Below, in pieces: positions 60,656 to 64,000 of a stretch of 64,000 bases of DNA. Origin of the DNA: UBA11540 sp003445125 (GTDB lineage: Bacteria > Bacillota > Clostridia > Oscillospirales > Ruminococcaceae). A model generated the notes under the pieces. That model saw only the letters and a list, made by a program, of their open reading frames with translations. It did no database searches and had not been told where the DNA came from. The position numbers and the translations under genes were made by a program. Each line of letters starts with the position of its first letter. Position 1 is the first letter of the stretch. The DNA lies in the NCBI GenBank assembly GCA_937899435.1, contig CALBQG010000027.1, forward strand, positions 7,971 to 71,970. The letters run 5' to 3'.

Positions 60656-62042
60656 AAGAGTAATCGCTCCGCAGAAAGGAGCGCAGGAAAGGTTTCTGAA
60701 CTCACACGCTCAAATCTGCATCTACGGCGGCGCAGCCGGAGGCGGCAAGACCTGCGGTATGCTGATAGACGCTGTTCGTTGGAAAGGCAAAGAAGGCTAC
60801 GGCGCGGTGTTCTTCCGAAAGAACCACAATCAGATATTCTCTCAGGGTGGTCTTTGGGATGAGAGCGTCAAGCTGTTCAGCGGCATCCCGTTTGCCTGTC
60901 CCCAGCTCGGCAGAAGCCGCTGGGTGTTCCGAGACGCGAGAGGGCGCGAGGTGTCGAAAATCAGCTTCGCTCATATCGAGCGCGACCAAGACGTTCATAA
61001 GTGGCAGGGTTCGCAGATATGCGGCTTATACTTCGATGAGCTTACGCATTTCTCTGAGAAAATATTCTTCTATATGCTCTCCCGTAACCGCTCCACCTGC
61101 GGCGTTTTTCCGTATGTGAGAGCGTCATGCAACCCTGACGCGGATAGCTGGGTAGCAAAGTTCATCGAGTGGTGGATAGACCCTGAGACGGGCTATCCGC
61201 TGAAGGAACGCTCCGGCAAAATACGCTGGATGCTCCGGCGAGAGGAACAACTCTACTGGGCTGACACCAAAGAGGAGCTGATTGAACAGTTCCACCTCGA
61301 AACGCCGGAAGAACAGAACGAGCCGAAATCGGTTACGTTCATCGCGAGCACTATATACGACAATCAGATACTGCTGAAGTCCAACCCGTCCTACCTCGCG
61401 AACCTGAAGGCTCTGCCGATAGTTGAGCGAGAGAGACTGCTCGCCGGAAACTGGAAAATCAAGCCCGCAGCGGGTCTATATTTTAAGCGCACACAGCTCA
61501 GAGCGATTCTGGACGATGTGCCGCTCGATGTTGTTTCGTGGGCGAGAGCGTGGGACCTTGCCGCCACCTCCGAAGATGAAGGCGGCGAACCCGCATATAC
61601 GGCGGGCGTATTGCTCGGCAAGCGTAAAGACGGCACTTACGTTGTCGCGGATGTCATCAACGTCCGTATGGCGGCTAATGAAGTCCGACAGCTCATCAAG
61701 CTGACAGCCGAGTCCGACCGAGCCAAGCACAAGCTGGTGCATATCCGGCTTCCGAAAGACCCCGGTCAGGCTGGCAAGGACCAAGCGCAGAACTACATCA
61801 AGTTCCTGTCCGGCTTCGCTGTCAAGGCGGTGGCTGAGACAGGCTCGAAGGAAGCGCGAGCTGAACCCGTAGCCGCGCAATGGCAAGCGGGCAACTTCGA
61901 TATGGTGTCCGGCGCGTGGAACGATATGTACCTGAGTCAGCTCGAAAGTTTCCCCATGAGCCGCTTCAAGGACATGGTTGACGCGACCAGTGCTGCGTTC
62001 AGAGAACTCGACAGCACATTCGATATAACAAATCTACTCTAA
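60648..62042 (+). CDS. terL: Terminase large subunit
   Basis: 464-aa packaging motor. ATPase Walker A GGAAGGGKT, Walker B GLYFDELTHF. The C-terminal RNase H-like nuclease has acidic sites WDLAAT and FKDMVDATSAAF; KDPGQAG is conserved. Cuts concatemers and packs DNA into the prohead. Confidence 0.95.
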   Translation: MSKRVIAPQKGAQERFLNSHAQICIYGGAAGGGKTCGMLIDAVRWKGKEGYGAVFFRKNHNQIFSQGGLWDESVKLFSGIPFACPQLGRSRWVFRDARGREVSKISFAHIERDQDVHKWQGSQICGLYFDELTHFSEKIFFYMLSRNRSTCGVFPYVRASCNPDADSWVAKFIEWWIDPETGYPLKERSGKIRWMLRREEQLYWADTKEELIEQFHLETPEEQNEPKSVTFIASTIYDNQILLKSNPSYLANLKALPIVERERLLAGNWKIKPAAGLYFKRTQLRAILDDVPLDVVSWARAWDLAATSEDEGGEPAYTAGVLLGKRKDGTYVVADVINVRMAANEVRQLIKLTAESDRAKHKLVHIRLPKDPGQAGKDQAQNYIKFLSGFAVKAVAETGSKEARAEPVAAQWQAGNFDMVSGAWNDMYLSQLESFPMSRFKDMVDATSAAFRELDSTFDITNLL

Positions 62043-62059
62043 GGAAGGAGGAAAGCACC

Positions 62060-62620
62060 ATGCTGATTATCTTTACCGTAAAGGACCAGAAGGTCACGCA
62101 CGACCTCGGAAAGCGAACCCTTGTAGCTGGCAGCGAAGGCATCGTCCAAGCTGCTTTTTCTTTTGACAGCTCATGGGACGGCTTCGACATCGTTGTTGTG
62201 TTCAGCAACAGCGGCAGTAAGTGCAAAGGCGGCAAGCCTGTTCGATACGGCGGCGAGCCTATCGACATTCCGCCTGAAGTGCTGATAGCCGGAAAGCTGT
62301 ATGTTTCGGTCATCGGCTTCGGCGCGAGCGACCGACGCAAAACCACGCAGAAGTGGGACATCCAGCAAGCCATCACCGTACAGCCGTGCGGCGCACTCGG
62401 CGGCTGCGACCTTCTCAGGAATATGGCGCAAGGCTCCGTTCCTGATGAGAGAGTCGCCACAGACCCCGAAGTCAAGGATATGCTTGACGATGTTTTTGGA
62501 GAAGGAGGCTCAGGCACAAAACCTGATGACCCCGCTGGCGGTGGAACTGTAGACGAAGCAAATGTTGCCACCGATGAGGAAGTACACCAGATGCTTGACG
62601 GAGTTTTCGGAGAGCGATGA
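62060..62620 (+). CDS. Phage structural protein with repeated C-terminal motif
   Basis: 186 aa. The beta-rich N-terminal domain (about 1-125; FSFDSSWDGFDIVVVFS, IDIPPEVLIAGKLYVSV) resembles baseplate/tail appendage domains of Firmicute phages. The C-terminus holds two copies of VATDxEVxxMLDxVFGE (about residues 134-151 and 168-184) separated by a Gly/Pro/Asp linker. It directly follows terL, where portal is expected. Confidence 0.7.
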   Translation: MLIIFTVKDQKVTHDLGKRTLVAGSEGIVQAAFSFDSSWDGFDIVVVFSNSGSKCKGGKPVRYGGEPIDIPPEVLIAGKLYVSVIGFGASDRRKTTQKWDIQQAITVQPCGALGGCDLLRNMAQGSVPDERVATDPEVKDMLDDVFGEGGSGTKPDDPAGGGTVDEANVATDEEVHQMLDGVFGER

Positions 62621-62710
62621 CTTCCCAAATCACACCTCGTTATGAGGCTATAAGTTCGTCATAGTAGTAGGCTGCCTACTATGAAAATATATCAAGGAGG
62701 AGATAAATCA

Positions 62711-64000
62711 ATGCCCATCTCTACCGACAAGCTCGTAACCCTCGCTCAATTACGAGCACAGGCTGAGAGAATCAAAACGGAACTTGCTAAGTACCAGCTT
62801 GTTTCCGAACTCGGTTCTCTTGCCAAAAAGAGCGAAATCTCCGAGGCTGAATTGTCTGAGGCTTTGAAGGCTACCATTGAAGGCAAGCTCGATAAGTCCG
62901 AAGGCATGACCGCCACCGCAATTCAGGAAGCGATTGCTACCGCTGTTTCTGAAGCCGGACACGCCACCTTCCAGAAGGTTGACTCTGTTCCGACCGCAGA
63001 CACTGCGCAGCAGAACGTCCTGTACCTTGTCATGAACACCGACACAGGTTTTTATGACATCTACGCTCTCGTCTCCGATGAAGTAGTCCGTCTGGATGAT
63101 ACTTCCATTGACCTGAGCAACTACGCCACTCTCGACGACCTCAACAACGTCTCTGCGGGCGGCGCGGTGTACGAAGCAAGCAAAACCGACCTCAGCGCAT
63201 CCGATGCCTCTATTATCGAGGCGTACTTCACTGGCGAGGGCAAGCCCACGCCGAAGAAGGGCGATGTGTTCGTTATCAACACTGTCGTTGACGGCAAGAC
63301 CTACGAGCAGTCCGCGTACTCCTACGACGGAACGAACTGGGTCGCCATGACTGGCAATGTTGACGCGAACAAGGTCATCATGCGCGAGGATGTCACTCTG
63401 GCTGGCGATTACACGCAGCTCGGCAACTGGACGAAAGACCAGAACGGGACTGCTGTAAAGGCAACGAAGGGCATGTCCTTCGCCGCCATCCTGAAGGACA
63501 TCACGTCCAAGACGCTTCAGCCGACCATCACAGCACAGCCCTCTGTCGGAGCGTTCACTCTCACAGGAGCTGGCGCGGTCGAGGCTGGTACAACCGTTTC
63601 TCCGGCTCAGTATTCTGGCGCGACCCTCAACAAAGGCTCGTACAAGTACGGTCCGAAGTCCGGTACTGGCGTAACGGCTTCCGCGTGGAAGGTTGAGCGC
63701 ATTACTGACGCTGGAACAGTAGAGGTAGCCAACACCGAAGGCGAAACTCTTGCCGCTGGCTCTGATACGAACGACGGCAACGGTTTTATCATTGGCGACG
63801 CTGGAGGCGACAACGTGGTTGCGAGCCTGAAGTACAAGGCGACCGCTACGCACGGTGCTGGCGTACAGGCTGAGGACAACCTCGGCGGCGCGTCCAATCC
63901 CGCCGTGGCTATCGCCGCTGGCACAAAGTCGAAGGAAACTGCGGCATACACTCCGTTCCGCAACTACTTCCACGGTGCGACTGCCGATAAGCCCACGCTT
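62711..64000 (+). CDS. Phage structural/tail-appendage protein (partial)
   Basis: ATG at 62711 with AAGGAGGAG; the frame is open to the window end (430 codons, no stop). The N-terminal 80 residues are helical (LRAQAERIKTELAKY), followed by Ala/Thr/Gly-rich beta segments, including a region TFQKVDSVPTADTA...NVLYLVMNTDTGFYDIYAL of phage fibre/appendage type and a repeat-rich Ig-like part. Probably a tail fibre or head decoration protein; the role is not settled. Confidence 0.72.
   Translation, partial: MPISTDKLVTLAQLRAQAERIKTELAKYQLVSELGSLAKKSEISEAELSEALKATIEGKLDKSEGMTATAIQEAIATAVSEAGHATFQKVDSVPTADTAQQNVLYLVMNTDTGFYDIYALVSDEVVRLDDTSIDLSNYATLDDLNNVSAGGAVYEASKTDLSASDASIIEAYFTGEGKPTPKKGDVFVINTVVDGKTYEQSAYSYDGTNWVAMTGNVDANKVIMREDVTLAGDYTQLGNWTKDQNGTAVKATKGMSFAAILKDITSKTLQPTITAQPSVGAFTLTGAGAVEAGTTVSPAQYSGATLNKGSYKYGPKSGTGVTASAWKVERITDAGTVEVANTEGETLAAGSDTNDGNGFIIGDAGGDNVVASLKYKATATHGAGVQAEDNLGGASNPAVAIAAGTKSKETAAYTPFRNYFHGATADKPTL

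Larger units (their letters stand above)
41715..64000. mobile_element. Prophage, left part (truncated by window end)
   Basis: A serine integrase, repressor, divergent early promoters, recombination and replication genes, dUTPase, SSB, late-type regulator, terminase and structural genes occur in tailed-phage order. It continues beyond the window, so completeness is unknown. Early genes are overlapping and mostly on the + strand; only the integrase/repressor and the glycosylase gene are reversed. Confidence 0.93.

Noticed and set aside
41715..64000. CRISPR array or defence island
   Set aside because: No regularly spaced repeats and no cas, retron or CBASS-type genes are visible; the only restriction-related function is the DNA modification module.

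Overview
The first 41.7 kb is chromosome of a Gram-positive, endospore-forming Clostridia-type bacterium. The evidence is gene order typical of Firmicutes (tig-clpP-clpX-lon-ysxC; rplS-lepB-rbgA-rnhB-yraN), sporulation genes (spoIID, a ytvI-like gene, a Spo0A-like regulator), a lysine riboswitch, Gram-positive style promoters and strong Shine-Dalgarno sites. A gut Oscillospirales-type organism is my best guess, but it is an inference.

Chromosomal layout: 0-7.1 kb holds a heterodimeric ABC exporter, an SDR oxidoreductase, and an AraC regulator divergent from a sugar isomerase/dehydrogenase pair. 7.1-9.6 kb holds spoIID and citrate synthase. 9.7-12.4 kb is a lysine-riboswitch-controlled amino acid ABC importer whose binding protein appears circularly permuted. 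12.4-16.4 kb holds a Spo0A-like regulator with an altered phospho-acceptor and a Crp/Fnr regulator divergent from a ferredoxin-hcp (hybrid cluster protein) operon. 16.4-21.3 kb holds a YtvI-like membrane protein and the ACT-domain protein-hom-thrB-lysC operon. 21.5-27.4 kb holds rplS, lepB, rbgA, rnhB, yraN, a dipeptidase, thrC and a phosphoesterase. 27.5-36 kb holds tig, clpP, clpX, lon, ysxC, yerC, a methyltransferase and hslO. 36-41.7 kb holds an SGNH-hydrolase lipoprotein, acpP, dapA, asd and queA. Two small genes, an Asn/Gln-rich 47-aa protein and a 54-aa protein, lie in the gaps. Aspartate-family amino acid synthesis (asd, dapA, lysC, hom, thrB, thrC) is spread through the window.

From about 41.72 kb to the end the window enters a prophage, truncated by the window edge. 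It starts with a large serine integrase immediately downstream of queA, then a repressor/early-promoter switch, early genes, a PD-(D/E)XK nuclease with RecT, replication genes (replisome organizer, DnaC-like loader), NinB-like, HNH, RusA, SSB, dUTPase and MazF-like genes, and a late-type regulator. After that come a divergent endonuclease III-like glycosylase, then terminase small and large subunits and two structural genes.

The main discovery is at 56.9-59.9 kb. Between the late regulator and the terminase the prophage carries an apparent operon: ParB-like protein, TGT-like transglycosylase (DpdA), a one-module QueF/QueF-L-type T-fold protein, QueC and a YhhQ-type queuosine-precursor transporter. 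This reads as a 7-deazaguanine DNA hypermodification system. The phage would take 7-carboxy-7-deazaguanine or imported preQ0 from the host or gut, make preQ0, insert it into its own DNA and probably modify it further, most likely to evade restriction. The prophage sits right beside the host queuosine gene queA.
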